Positions 17,542 through 26,803 are shown, counted from the first letter of the stretch. The stretch is 64,000 bases of DNA from Ralstonia sp. NFACC01 (GCF_900115545.1 NZ_FOWV01000002.1:558001-622000); one strand, 5' to 3'. A program made the numbers and translations. The notes: generated by a model from the letters alone, not told the origin.

Positions 17542-17829
17542 ATGCATCAACACGAATGGCCGCTGTGGGAAGTGTTCATCCGCAGCAAGCAGGGCCTGGA
17601 GCACAAGCACTGCGGCAGCCTGCACGCAGTGGACGCCAAGCAGGCGCTGCAGATGGCGCGCGATGTCTACACGCGCCGGCAGGAAGGCGTCTCGATCTGG
17701 GTTGTGCCGTCGGCAGCCATCACCGCCAGCGAACCTGACGACAAGCCGATGCTCTTCGACCCGATGGCCGACAAGATCTATCGGCACCCGACGTTCTATC
17801 GGCTGCCCGATGAAGTCAACCACATGTGA
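17542..17829 (+). CDS. paaB: 1,2-phenylacetyl-CoA epoxidase subunit PaaB
   Basis: Small 95-residue structural subunit of the phenylacetyl-CoA epoxidase complex, bridging PaaAC units. It carries the family start WPLWEVFIRSKQGLEHKHCG and ends in DKIYRHPTFYRLPDEV. An AAGGAG site lies 8 bases before the ATG at 17542. Between paaA (17 bp) and paaC (9 bp). Confidence 0.96.
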   Translation: MHQHEWPLWEVFIRSKQGLEHKHCGSLHAVDAKQALQMARDVYTRRQEGVSIWVVPSAAITASEPDDKPMLFDPMADKIYRHPTFYRLPDEVNHM

Positions 17830-17838
17830 GCCGCGGTC

Positions 17839-18639
17839 ATGACTTCCGACGCGCATCTGCAATACATCCTTCGTCTGGCCGACAACGCGCTCATCCTCGG
17901 CCAGCGCAACGCCGAATGGACTGGCCATGGCCCCGTGCTGGAAGAAGACATCGCGCTGTCCAACCTGAGTCTTGACCTGATCGGCCAGGCGCGGCTGCTC
18001 TACACGCACGCAGGGCAGATCGAAGGCACGCTCACCGGTACGCCGCGCACCGAGGACGACTACGCCTACTGGCGTGCGGAGCCCGCTTTCCGCAACTACA
18101 CGCTGCTGGAGTTGCCGCATGCGGGGCCGATGGTGGCGACCTCCGCAGTCGCGCGCGACTATGCCGTCACCGTCGTCCGCCATTTCCTGTACGCCGCATT
18201 GATGGTGCCGCTATGGGAAGCGTTGACGCGTTCGACCGATACCGAACTGGCTGCCATTGCCGCCAAATCGGTGAAGGAGATGCGTTACCACCTGGCCCAT
18301 ACGCGCGACTGGCTTGTGCGCTTCGGTGATGGCACCGAGGAATCGCATGCACGTGCGCAGGCCGCGCTCGATTGGCTGATGCCGTACACGAACGAATTTT
18401 TCGCCGCGGACGACGTTGAAACGGCCGCGGCCGAAGCCGGCATCGGCGTGCGTCCGGCTGACCTGCGCGACGCGTGGGAAGCCACCGTGCGTGACGCGCT
18501 GGACGAGGCCACGCTGCGCTGGCCTGAGCCCGGTCCCTACGTCAGCACCGGCAAGCACGGCGTGCATTCCGAGCATATGGGCTACCTGCTGGCCGAGATG
18601 CAGGGATTGGCGCGACAGTTCCCGGGGGCATCGTGGTAA
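17839..18639 (+). CDS. paaC: 1,2-phenylacetyl-CoA epoxidase subunit PaaC
   Basis: Structural, non-catalytic ferritin-fold partner of PaaA, 266 residues. It carries GQRNAEWTGHGPVLEEDIALSN near residues 20-41 and KEMRYHLAHTRDW near 150, as in other PaaC proteins. Its stop overlaps the start of paaD by 7 bp, implying coupled translation. Confidence 0.96.
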   Translation: MTSDAHLQYILRLADNALILGQRNAEWTGHGPVLEEDIALSNLSLDLIGQARLLYTHAGQIEGTLTGTPRTEDDYAYWRAEPAFRNYTLLELPHAGPMVATSAVARDYAVTVVRHFLYAALMVPLWEALTRSTDTELAAIAAKSVKEMRYHLAHTRDWLVRFGDGTEESHARAQAALDWLMPYTNEFFAADDVETAAAEAGIGVRPADLRDAWEATVRDALDEATLRWPEPGPYVSTGKHGVHSEHMGYLLAEMQGLARQFPGASW

Positions 18640-19145
18640 GCGAGCGATTGCAGCGCGCGCGCATCGCGCTGGAGGCCGTCACCGACCCGGAAATTCCCGT
18701 GGTCACGCTCGCCGAGCTTGGCATCCTGCGCGATGTGCAGCTCGATGAGGCCGGCACACTGGTGGCAACGATCACGCCCACGTATTCCGGCTGCCCGGCC
18801 ATGGAGCAGATTGCCGATGATGTGAGCCGCGCATTGCAGGCGGCAGACGTAGGTGCGTATCGCGTGCACTCGGTGCTGTCGCCGGCATGGACGACGGATT
18901 GGATCACTGCCGAAGGGCGCCGCAAGCTGCACGCCTTTGGTATCGCGCCGCCGGCACATGTGGCCGAAGTGGATGGTACACGCCCGATTCGTCTCACGCG
19001 CCCCACGCAGGCCGAGCACATTGCCTGCCCGCAATGCGGGTCGCACGATACGGCGCTCATTTCCGCCTTCGGCTCAACTGCCTGCAAAGCGCTGTACCGC
19101 TGCCGCGCGTGCCGCGAGCCGTTCGACTACTTCAAGCCTTACTGA
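18633..19145 (+). CDS. paaD: 1,2-phenylacetyl-CoA epoxidase subunit PaaD
   Basis: Maturation factor of the epoxidase, thought to help insert the iron centre. The 170-residue protein has an N-terminal MIP18/DUF59 domain (ALEAVTDPEIPVVTLAELG, with YSGCPAM) and a C-terminal zinc-ribbon with paired cysteines CPQCGS and CRAC, ending in FDYFKPY. The start is a GTG at 18633 inside the end of paaC. Confidence 0.95.
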   Translation: MVSERLQRARIALEAVTDPEIPVVTLAELGILRDVQLDEAGTLVATITPTYSGCPAMEQIADDVSRALQAADVGAYRVHSVLSPAWTTDWITAEGRRKLHAFGIAPPAHVAEVDGTRPIRLTRPTQAEHIACPQCGSHDTALISAFGSTACKALYRCRACREPFDYFKPY

Positions 19146-19165
19146 GCCCACAGGGCACGACCGCC

Positions 19166-20266
19166 ATGACCCCGCAATTCCACCCCTTGCGTGTTGCCGA
19201 AGTGCGCGGCGAGACGGCCGATACGATTTCCGTGCGCTTTGACGTGCCGAATGACTTGCGCGATGCGTACCGTTTTACGCAGGGCCAGTTCCTGACGCTG
19301 CGCGTGCCGCCGAGCCAATTGCCCGGACATGAAGAACTGCGGCGTTCGTATTCGATCTGCTGCGCAGTGCAGGACTACGACGCGCACGGCGAGTTGCGTG
19401 TGGCAGTCAAGCGTGTCGATGCGGGGGTCTTCTCCAACCACTTGCACGACCGAATCCGCGTGGGCCAGACGCTCGATGTGCTGCCACCGGATGGCCGCTT
19501 CTACGTGCCGCTCGCGGCCGAAAGCGCGCGCCACTACGTCGCCTTTGCGGCCGGCAGCGGCATCACGCCGATCCTGTCGCTCATCAAGACGACGCTGGCT
19601 GCGGAGCCGCAGAGCCGCTTCACCCTGGTCTACGGCAACCGCAGCGTCGACAGCATCATCTTTGGCGAGGCGCTCGAAGACCTGAAAGACCGCTACCTCG
19701 ATCGCTTCGCGCTGTATCACGTGTTGTCGCGCCAGGCGCAGGAGATCGCGCTGTTCAATGGGCGGCTCGACGGCGCGAAGGTGCACGCTTTTCTGGACAC
19801 GCTGATCCCGCCCGACGATATTGATGCCGCCTTTATCTGTGGCCCGTCGACGATGATCGATGCGGTGGAAGCGGCGCTGCTGGAGCGCGGGGTGCCGCGC
19901 GAGCGTGTGCATGCCGAGCGCTTTGGCGTGCCGGTGGGCGATGCGTCGTCGGCGCCCAAGCCGCGCAGGCATGCCGCAGTGGCGGGTGATGTCGCGCTCA
20001 AGGTTGTGCTCGATGGCAAATCGCACGAAGTGCCCATGGCGGGCGACGCCAAGGTGCTCGACAGCGCGTTGAACGCGGGGCTCGATCTGCCCTATGCGTG
20101 CAAGGGCGGTGTGTGCTGTACGTGCCGTGCCAAGGTGCTGGAAGGTCGTGTAGAGATGGACAAGAACTTCACGCTGGAAGACTGGGAAATCCAGCAGGGG
20201 TTTGTGCTGACCTGCCAGGCGCGGCCGATTACGCAGCGCGTGGTGGTCAGCTATGACGAGCGGTGA
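19166..20266 (+). CDS. paaE: 1,2-phenylacetyl-CoA epoxidase reductase subunit PaaE
   Basis: Delivers electrons from NADPH to the PaaA diiron centre. The 366-residue protein has an FAD-binding domain (RRSYSICC), an NAD(P)-binding domain (AAGSGITPILS, FICGP), and a C-terminal plant-type 2Fe-2S ferredoxin domain with CKGGVCCTC and a distant LTCQ cysteine. The ATG at 19166 begins the conserved FHPLRVAEV stretch. Last epoxidase gene; it ends 3 bp before the converging regulator gene. Confidence 0.97.
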   Translation: MTPQFHPLRVAEVRGETADTISVRFDVPNDLRDAYRFTQGQFLTLRVPPSQLPGHEELRRSYSICCAVQDYDAHGELRVAVKRVDAGVFSNHLHDRIRVGQTLDVLPPDGRFYVPLAAESARHYVAFAAGSGITPILSLIKTTLAAEPQSRFTLVYGNRSVDSIIFGEALEDLKDRYLDRFALYHVLSRQAQEIALFNGRLDGAKVHAFLDTLIPPDDIDAAFICGPSTMIDAVEAALLERGVPRERVHAERFGVPVGDASSAPKPRRHAAVAGDVALKVVLDGKSHEVPMAGDAKVLDSALNAGLDLPYACKGGVCCTCRAKVLEGRVEMDKNFTLEDWEIQQGFVLTCQARPITQRVVVSYDER

Positions 20267-20269
20267 ACG

Positions 20270-20890
20270 TCAACCTTTTCTGGCGCCTGAGCCGCTCAGC
20301 CCGTTTTCCAGCATGTCGATCACCATTTCCGCATAGCCCTCATACGAGAGTGGCCCGTCAGGTTTGAGCCAGGTGAATGTCCAGTTCATCATGCCGAACA
20401 GCATCATCGTGATGGGCGTGCGGTTGGCTTCATCCACCTTGTCCGGGTAAGCCGCGCCAAGTTGCCGGCCCACGGCCGCCACCACGTCCCGCTCGCGCGC
20501 GAGCACGATGTCGCGCTGCTCCGGCGCCAGGTATTTCACGTCATTGAGCAAAGCCACATGCCGGGTGCGCGACGTGGCGTATTCGGCCAGGAAGGTACGG
20601 ACCAGCAGATGCAGCGTGGCACGCGCCGAAAGCTTGGCGTGCCGCGCGTCGCTCTCGGCGCGTTCAACCAGATCGGCCAGCCGGCGCGTGTAGCGGTCGA
20701 GCAGGTCGAACAGGATGGCTTCCTTGCCTTCGTAGTAGTGATACAGGCGCGATTTGGAGCCGCCGCATGCAGCGGCAAGCTGGTTCATCGACACGCTCGG
20801 GTAGCTGTCGGCCGCAAAAGCTTCGGCGGCGGTGTCGAGCACGCTTTCGCGGCGCAGCTCGAATTCGTCTTCGTTCTTGACGCGGGACAT
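20270..20890 (-). CDS. paaR: TetR family regulator, probable phenylacetate repressor PaaR
   Basis: A 206-residue TetR protein: helix-turn-helix at about residues 15-60 (VLDTAAEAFAADSYPSVSMNQLAAACGGSKS in part, then LYHYYEGKEAI) and a C-terminal TetR_C-like ligand domain. Position beside paaE and the palindrome in the paaA promoter match the PaaR repressors of Burkholderia, whose inducer is phenylacetyl-CoA or a derivative; that role is inferred. The ATG at 20890 is preferred; a GTG at 20902 is also in frame. Confidence 0.85.
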   Translation of the reverse strand: MSRVKNEDEFELRRESVLDTAAEAFAADSYPSVSMNQLAAACGGSKSRLYHYYEGKEAILFDLLDRYTRRLADLVERAESDARHAKLSARATLHLLVRTFLAEYATSRTRHVALLNDVKYLAPEQRDIVLARERDVVAAVGRQLGAAYPDKVDEANRTPITMMLFGMMNWTFTWLKPDGPLSYEGYAEMVIDMLENGLSGSGARKG

Positions 20891-20965
20891 GGCTGGCGGC
20901 ACATCGGTTGGATGGCCGCCATGTTAACCGGCTGGGTTGCCGCGTGTCGATGCCGCGTTGATGTA

Positions 20966-21781
20966 TCAAGCCGTTTCGTGCACGGCCAGGAAGTCCAGCA
21001 CAGCGTCCATAAATGCGTCAGGCAGCTCCACGTTGGCCAGGTGCACGGTGTCCAGCATGTGCAATTGCGCTCCTGGAATGGCGGCGGCAATTTCCTCGCC
21101 GTGACGGGCGGACGTCACGGTGTCGTGCTGGCCGGCAATGACGAGCGTCGGATGCGTGATCAGCGTGATCGTGCGACGCAGGTCGGAATCGCGCACCGCC
21201 GCCCAGCCGCCGATGATGCCCTCGCGCGGCGTTGCCAGCAGCGTGCGGCGGAACGGCTCAACGGCGGGGTCGCGTGCCTCCAGCATGCGTGCTGGAAACC
21301 AGTTGCGCAGGAATGTTTCGGTCGTTGTCTGCATGTCGGCCGCCTGCTGAAGCTCGGCGATGGCCTGATCGAAATACTGCGTCGGGCCGATATGCGCGGC
21401 AGTGTTGGACAGGATCAGCCGGTCAATGCGTTCCGGAACATGGATCGCCAGCCACTGCGCCACGATGCCGCCCAACGACAGCCCCAGCATATGCACCCGC
21501 TCGATGCCCAGCGCATCAAGCAGTTCCACCACGTCACGTCCGAGCCGATCGATCGAATATGCGCCGGCCGGTGCATCTGAAGCGCCATGGCCGCGCGCGT
21601 CGTAGCGCAGCACATGAAAGTGTTCGGCCAGGCGCGGCACGCTCACGTCCCACATGCGCAGGTCGGTGCCGATGGAGTTGGACAGCAGCAGGACGGGCTT
21701 GTCCGCCGCGCCGTCGAAGCGGTAGGCGATGCGCGTGCCGTCACCGGTGGTGATGAAGGAAAGGTCGTTGCGGTTGGTCAT
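20966..21781 (-). CDS. pcaD: 3-oxoadipate enol-lactonase (PcaD-like alpha/beta hydrolase)
   Basis: Hydrolyses 3-oxoadipate enol-lactone to 3-oxoadipate in the beta-ketoadipate pathway. The 271-residue alpha/beta hydrolase has oxyanion region LSNSIGTDLRMWD, RYDARGHGAS, the nucleophile elbow GLSLGG, an acid in AGQHD, and the final histidine in DTVHLANVE. These match PcaD more than general hydrolases. No other pca genes are nearby; it is divergent from a LysR regulator and adjoins the phenylacetate genes. A generic enol-lactonase-like esterase remains possible. Confidence 0.82.
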   Translation of the reverse strand: MTNRNDLSFITTGDGTRIAYRFDGAADKPVLLLSNSIGTDLRMWDVSVPRLAEHFHVLRYDARGHGASDAPAGAYSIDRLGRDVVELLDALGIERVHMLGLSLGGIVAQWLAIHVPERIDRLILSNTAAHIGPTQYFDQAIAELQQAADMQTTTETFLRNWFPARMLEARDPAVEPFRRTLLATPREGIIGGWAAVRDSDLRRTITLITHPTLVIAGQHDTVTSARHGEEIAAAIPGAQLHMLDTVHLANVELPDAFMDAVLDFLAVHETA

Positions 21782-21859
21782 GATGGGCTCCTGAAAAAGA
21801 CGGTTGAAACGGTTGGGATGTCGTCATCCTAGAAGCCGATGAGATTCGTGGATACTATG

Positions 21860-21875
21860 AAGTTCTGACGAACTT
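21860..21875. promoter_or_regulatory. Inverted repeat in the divergent pcaD/LysR promoter region
   Basis: Perfect arms AAGTTC and GAACTT with a 4-base spacer, 17 bp before the LysR ATG. A typical place and form for a LysR autoregulatory site. Confidence 0.5.
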
Positions 21876-21892
21876 TGTAGGTTTTGCCGACA

Positions 21893-22843
21893 ATGCAGAA
21901 CTTCACGCTCCACGAGCTGCAGTGCTTCGATGCGGTGGTGACTGGCGGTAGTTTTCAAGCGGCCGCTGACCGGCTGCATCGCTCGCATCCCTCGGTGTTT
22001 GCGGCGGTCGCCAAGCTGGAGGGGCAAGTGGGTTTGAGTCTGCTGGACCGCAGCGGCTATCGTGTGCGCTTGACGGAAGCGGGGCGATCGTTTCATCGCA
22101 AGGTGCAGTCCGTGCTGCGCGAAAGCGATGAACTGCGAACCCACGCAAAGCAGCTGGCGATGGGCGAGGAAGCTGAGCTACGCGTGGTGCTGGGTGACCT
22201 GTGCCCGCTGCAGCCCGTGCTGGCATTGCTCAGCCAGTTCTTCAGCCAGTGCCCGCAGACGCGCCTGCAATTGCAGTTTGAAACCGTCACCGGACCGTGG
22301 GAGCGCTTACTGGAAGACGATACCGACCTGATTGTCCATCGCGTGCCAAAGGGCGACGTGCGCATGGAGTGGATCGATCTGGGCAAGATCGCCATGGTGC
22401 CGGTGGTGGCGCCGGGTTTTCTGCCGTTTCCCATAACGTCATCCATTACGCCGCAGCAGATGCAGCGCTTCATGCAATGCGTCATCAATGATTCCGCGCG
22501 GAACCCACCGGAGCAATCCCACTACGTTATCGAAGGGGCGCCGCAATGCGCCGTGCCGGATCAATTGATGAAGAAAGAGTTGATCCTCCACGGTATGGCG
22601 TGGGGGCATCTGCCGCGTTTCCTGGTCGATGCGGAATTGCGCGAAGGGACATTGCTGTCGATTGCGGGGCGGCATTTTCCTGGCATGGTGCAGGAGCTGG
22701 CGGTTGCGCGGCGGCGGGATCAGCCGCACGGGCCCGTCGCCAATCGGCTATGGGACTTCCTCGGCGACCACGCACCGGTGCTCAAGCCGGCGCTGGGGCG
22801 CATGCCGCGTCAGGCAGCCGCGGCCATCAGAAAGCGGGGATAA
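21893..22843 (+). CDS. LysR family transcriptional regulator
   Basis: A 316-residue LysR-type regulator with an N-terminal helix-turn-helix (about residues 4-63; GGSFQAAADRLHRSHPSVFAA in part) and a substrate-binding domain. The binding domain is of a less common subgroup (VVLGDLCPL, DLIVHRVPKGD, HGMAWGHLPRFLV). The ATG at 21893 is used; a TTG lies three codons upstream. Divergent from pcaD and so a candidate regulator of it. Confidence 0.9.
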   Translation: MQNFTLHELQCFDAVVTGGSFQAAADRLHRSHPSVFAAVAKLEGQVGLSLLDRSGYRVRLTEAGRSFHRKVQSVLRESDELRTHAKQLAMGEEAELRVVLGDLCPLQPVLALLSQFFSQCPQTRLQLQFETVTGPWERLLEDDTDLIVHRVPKGDVRMEWIDLGKIAMVPVVAPGFLPFPITSSITPQQMQRFMQCVINDSARNPPEQSHYVIEGAPQCAVPDQLMKKELILHGMAWGHLPRFLVDAELREGTLLSIAGRHFPGMVQELAVARRRDQPHGPVANRLWDFLGDHAPVLKPALGRMPRQAAAAIRKRG

Positions 22844-22974
22844 TCCGGCGCCTTGCCGATCCCTTCATGCCCCGGCAGGCATGTCATCTAGTCGACTTGG
22901 CGGAGTGCCCGCCGCGCGGTTCCGCACTATAACCATTCATGCCCAACCCTCTATTCGGGCAAAGGTGGTGAACG

Positions 22975-23793
22975 ATGGCTGCGCATGGCACCGATCAGGT
23001 CTTCTCCGGCTCCATTCCCGAGCTGTATGACACGCTGCTGGTCCCGTTGATCTTCGAGCCGTATGCGCTGGACATGGCCGCACGGGCGGCGTCATGTCAG
23101 CCGCAACGCGTGCTGGAAGTTGCCGCAGGTACCGGAGCCGTGACGCGCGCACTGGCGCGTGCGCTGCCTGCAACCACGGAGATTGTCGCGACCGACCTGA
23201 ACCCGCCGATGCTCGATCGCGCGGCCGCCGTGGGCACAGACCGGCCCGTGACATGGCAGCAGGCCGACGCCCAACAACTGCCGTTTGCCGATGGCTCTTT
23301 CGATTTGGTGATCTGCCAGTTTGGTGCGATGTTCTTCCCCGACCGGCCCAGGGCCTTTGCTGAGGCACGGCGGGTGCTGACTCCGGGCGGCAAGCTGCTC
23401 CTGAGCGTGTGGGGCCGGATTGAAGACAACGACTTTGCAAATGTGGTGACGAAAGCGCTGGCGAAACGCTTTCACGAGAATCCGCCGATGTTTCTGGCGC
23501 GTACGCCGCATGGTCATTACGATCCGGTGCCGATTCAAGCCGACGCGCGCGCGGGCGGCTTTACCGCAGAGGTCATGTACGACGTTGTCCCAGCGCGCAG
23601 CCGGGCAGACACGGCGCGCGCGGTCGCTATTGCGTACTGCCAGGGCACGCCGGTGCGCGGCGAACTGGAGGCATTCGGCCCCGATGCTCTGGCCGACGCC
23701 ACCGACGTATGTACCGATGCATTGACGGCGCAGTTCGGCGCGGGCCCAGTCGACGGCAAGATCCAGGCGTTGATGTTCAGCGTGACAGCTTGA
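22975..23793 (+). CDS. Class I SAM-dependent methyltransferase
   Basis: A 272-residue methyltransferase of the UbiE/COQ5-like group (Methyltransf_11). Motif I VLEVAAGTGAVT, motif post-I ATDLNPPML, and QQADAQQLPFADGSFDLVI in the SAM pocket are present, followed by ARRVLTPGGKLLLSVWG. The acceptor is unknown. AAGGTGGTG lies just before the ATG at 22975. It stands alone, converging with an acyltransferase gene 63 bp away. Confidence 0.9.
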   Translation: MAAHGTDQVFSGSIPELYDTLLVPLIFEPYALDMAARAASCQPQRVLEVAAGTGAVTRALARALPATTEIVATDLNPPMLDRAAAVGTDRPVTWQQADAQQLPFADGSFDLVICQFGAMFFPDRPRAFAEARRVLTPGGKLLLSVWGRIEDNDFANVVTKALAKRFHENPPMFLARTPHGHYDPVPIQADARAGGFTAEVMYDVVPARSRADTARAVAIAYCQGTPVRGELEAFGPDALADATDVCTDALTAQFGAGPVDGKIQALMFSVTA

Positions 23794-23856
23794 GGAGAGC
23801 AGGTAGCGGCATCGGTATCGCGTTACGTGGTGCAGGTGGTGCAGAGGCGTCGCTGC

Positions 23857-24984
23857 TCAAGATTCTTGTTGACCCAGGTGAGTACGCGAGCTGTGTCGAC
23901 GGTTGCGCATCCAGTCGACGGCGCGGCGGCCCAGAGCGATGGACGGCAATTCGACATAACGATGCAGGAGCATTGCCAATACCAGCGTCAACGCAAGGTT
24001 GACGGCAAACAGCATCAGTTGCGTGCCGATCCACTCTGGCGCCAGCCTGCCCACCAGGCGGTGCGTGGCTTCGATCACGCTGGGATGTACGAGGTAGAGC
24101 GCGTACGACAGCTCACCCAGCCAGACTGCGACGCGCGGCACGCGAAGCTCGCCGCATTGCTCCATGGCCACCATGCCGATCAACAACGCGCCGGCCGGGA
24201 GCCCGCGGGCCAGCAGATCGAACTTGGGAACGGGGCCAACGACCGACATCACGAACGTTGCCACGCCTACCGCCATCAGCATCCGCGCGAAGACCGGCGT
24301 TAGGCGATGCCGATGCGCCGCATACAGCCACGCCAGCCCCGCGCCCAGCAGGAACTCCAGCACGAGCGGATTGGCTGCCATGGCCTGCAGCGGTGTTGCC
24401 CAGTCGTACAGTGCTTCCGGGTTGCGCTGCACGACGCCGCTATGCCAGAACGGCACGATGATCGTCGTCGTGAACAGCGCCAGTGCCACCAGCCCAAGCG
24501 CCCGCCGCCCGAACAGCGCCAGCCCGATCGCACACAACGCATAGAAGAACACTTCGTAGTTGAGCGACCAGCCCACATATAGCGCCGGATATCCGAAGTA
24601 CGGCGCATCCACATTGGCCTGCGGCGCAAACGCGAGCGAGGTGAGCAGCACGCCCGCAGACACCGGGTTGAGCCACGTGGAGTGCAGCACCGACATCAAC
24701 CAATAAGGCGGCACAAGCCGGAACGCACGCTTGATGAGAAATTCGCCGGCCGGCTCAGGCCCCTTCGGGCCAAGAACGGCGACCCACGCAATGATGAAGC
24801 CGCTGATGACGAAGAACATATCCACACCCACATGCCCGCGCTTGATCACATGCGTGGTCAGCCACGCCAGGGCAGGGATGTCGGCATGGGCCAGGGCGAG
24901 CCCGGAGTGGTACACCACCACATACAGCGCGGCAAAGCCGCGCAGCGCCTGAATGCTGAGAAGGGAAGACGAAGATCGGTTCAC
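23857..24984 (-). CDS. Acyltransferase 3 family membrane protein (OafA/YrhL-like)
   Basis: Inner-membrane O-acyltransferase that typically acetylates lipopolysaccharide sugars, exopolysaccharides or related glycans. The protein has about ten predicted membrane helices; conserved marks include LRGFAALYVVVYHSG near the start, GVDMFFVISGFIIAW, the RAFRLVPPYW segment and a late ALYLVHPSV. A GTG at 24984 precedes the conserved part; a TTG at 25008 is the other possible start, and neither has a strong ribosome site. No polysaccharide cluster is nearby, so the substrate is open. Confidence 0.85.
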   Translation of the reverse strand: MNRSSSSLLSIQALRGFAALYVVVYHSGLALAHADIPALAWLTTHVIKRGHVGVDMFFVISGFIIAWVAVLGPKGPEPAGEFLIKRAFRLVPPYWLMSVLHSTWLNPVSAGVLLTSLAFAPQANVDAPYFGYPALYVGWSLNYEVFFYALCAIGLALFGRRALGLVALALFTTTIIVPFWHSGVVQRNPEALYDWATPLQAMAANPLVLEFLLGAGLAWLYAAHRHRLTPVFARMLMAVGVATFVMSVVGPVPKFDLLARGLPAGALLIGMVAMEQCGELRVPRVAVWLGELSYALYLVHPSVIEATHRLVGRLAPEWIGTQLMLFAVNLALTLVLAMLLHRYVELPSIALGRRAVDWMRNRRHSSRTHLGQQES

Positions 24985-25076
24985 GCAGGATGGACGACCG
25001 TGGCGCAATCAAGGTTCCGCCGCTGTCGCGTTATCGACAAGCTAATCTGAGTAGCAAGCGGCGTGCCGCGCGGGGA

Positions 25077-26360
25077 CTACTCCGGTGCGGCGCAGTTGGC
25101 TGCGCGTTCCAGCAAAAGCGCGCGTTCTTGCCGATTGTGTGCAAGCGCTGCTGCGCGTTCGTACTCCGCGCGGGCCTCCTCCGGGCGGTTGAGGCGCGCG
25201 AGAAAATCGGCGCGCACGCTGGGCAACAGGTGATAGCTACGCAGCGCGGGTTCGGCCAGCAGCGTATCGACAATCTCAAGCCCTGCCTGCGGGCCATACG
25301 CCATGGCCACCGCCACGGCGCGGTTCAGTTCGACGATGGGCGACGGCGTGAGTTGCGCCAGTGCGTCGTACAGCGCGGCAATGCGCGTCCAGTCGGTTTG
25401 TTCGGCGGCGCGTGCGCTTGCATGGCATGCCGCAATGGCCGCCTGCAGCCCATAAGAGCCAAGCCCGCGCCCGCACGCTTCAGCTTGTGCCAGCGCCGCA
25501 AAGCCGCGCTGGATAAGCAGGTAGTCCCAACGGCTGCGGTCCTGCTCCATGAGCAGGATGGGCCGGCCGCCGGGGCCCACGCGTGCACGCAGGCGCGAGG
25601 CCTGCAACTCCATCAGCGCGAGCAGGCCAAGCACTTCCGGCTCGCCCGGCATGAGCCCGGCCAGGATGCGGCCTAGGCGCTGCGCTTCTTCACATAGCGT
25701 GGGGCGCGTCCAGTCGTCACCGGTGGTGGCGGCATAGCCTTCGTTGAAGACGAGATAGATCACCTGCAGCACGGCTGAAAGCCGCTCGGGCAACGCATCC
25801 GGCTCGGGAAGTTCGAACGGCACACGCGCGGCGGCGAGCGTCTTTTTCGCACGCACGATGCGCTGCGCCACCGTCGGTTCGGGCACCAGAAAGGCGCGGG
25901 CGATTTCGTCCGTGGTCAGCCCGCCAAGCAGTCGCAGCGTTAGCGCCACGCGACCTTCGTGCGGCAGCACTGGATGGCAGGAAATGAAGACCAGGCGCAG
26001 CAGATCGTCGCCGATGGCCTCTTCGCGCGCGGCTTCGGCATCGGCCTGGGCCAGCTCGTGTTCGATCTCCAGCTCGATGGCAAGCCGCGCATGTTTTTGC
26101 TCCGCCAGCGTGTGATGGCGCAGCCGGTCAATGGCCCGGTGTTTGGCGGTGGCCGTGAGCCACGCGGCCGGGTTGTCGGGGATACCCGATGCGGGCCATT
26201 GCTCCAGCGCCGCGACCAGCGCATCCTGCGCCAGCTCTTCGGCCAGTCCCACGTCGCGCAGCAGGCGGGCAAGCCCGGCAATGATCCTGGCCGATTCGAT
26301 GCGCCACACCGCATCGATGGTGCGGTGGATGGCGAGCGCATCGGGCGTCGAACCGGCCAT
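25077..26360 (-). CDS. ECF sigma factor, ECF42 type with C-terminal extension
   Basis: RNA polymerase sigma factor of 427 residues. Region 2 (LLRDVGLAEELAQDALVAALEQWP) and region 4 (TTDEIARAFLVPEPTVAQRIVRAKK) occupy the first 185 residues; the remaining ~240 form a helical repeat-like extension with ALYDALAQLTPSPIVELNRAVAVAM, diagnostic of ECF42. No anti-sigma factor gene is adjacent. The stop of the DGPF gene lies 11 bp upstream, so the two form an operon; ECF42 factors are known to occur with DGPF proteins, and the C-terminal extension is thought to replace an anti-sigma factor. Confidence 0.92.
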   Translation of the reverse strand: MAGSTPDALAIHRTIDAVWRIESARIIAGLARLLRDVGLAEELAQDALVAALEQWPASGIPDNPAAWLTATAKHRAIDRLRHHTLAEQKHARLAIELEIEHELAQADAEAAREEAIGDDLLRLVFISCHPVLPHEGRVALTLRLLGGLTTDEIARAFLVPEPTVAQRIVRAKKTLAAARVPFELPEPDALPERLSAVLQVIYLVFNEGYAATTGDDWTRPTLCEEAQRLGRILAGLMPGEPEVLGLLALMELQASRLRARVGPGGRPILLMEQDRSRWDYLLIQRGFAALAQAEACGRGLGSYGLQAAIAACHASARAAEQTDWTRIAALYDALAQLTPSPIVELNRAVAVAMAYGPQAGLEIVDTLLAEPALRSYHLLPSVRADFLARLNRPEEARAEYERAAALAHNRQERALLLERAANCAAPE

Positions 26361-26371
26361 GACGGTGCCGT

Positions 26372-26803
26372 TTATTGCTGCTTGGCCGCCAGTTCTGCGC
26401 GCAGGCGTTCTTCACGTTCGCGGGCTTCGGGTGTGAACTCCGCACCAAAATCTTCCGCTTCAAACACGCGCCGGATTTCCAGGCGCACGTTGCCGCCGGC
26501 ATCCAGTGCCGGCCAGCGCTTGACCCACTCCAGTGCTTCTTCTTCCGACTTGACCTGCAGCATGGTGTAGCCGGCGATCAGCTCCTTGGCTTCGGCAAAC
26601 GGGCCGTCGATCACTGTTGGCTTGCCGCCCTTGAATTCCACGCGTGCGCCGCGCGAGCTGGGGTGCAGCCCTTCGCCGCCCAGCAGCACGCCCGCCTTGG
26701 CCAAGTCTTCCATGTACTTACCCATGGCGGTGAGCAGTTCTTCGCTCGGCATGACGGAGGCTTCGGTGTCTTTGTCGGCCAGTCGCAGAATCATGAATCG
26801 CAT
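26372..26803 (-). CDS. DGPF (YCII-related) protein, partner of ECF42 sigma factor
   Basis: A 143-residue YCII-related protein with the namesake motif in VIDGPFAEAKELIAGY. Such proteins are the usual genomic companions and targets of ECF42 sigma factors; their biochemical function is unsettled. The ATG at 26803 follows AAGGAG 7 bases upstream; the frame is open to 26908 without support. First gene of the two-gene unit with the sigma factor. Confidence 0.92.
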   Translation of the reverse strand: MRFMILRLADKDTEASVMPSEELLTAMGKYMEDLAKAGVLLGGEGLHPSSRGARVEFKGGKPTVIDGPFAEAKELIAGYTMLQVKSEEEALEWVKRWPALDAGGNVRLEIRRVFEAEDFGAEFTPEAREREERLRAELAAKQQ

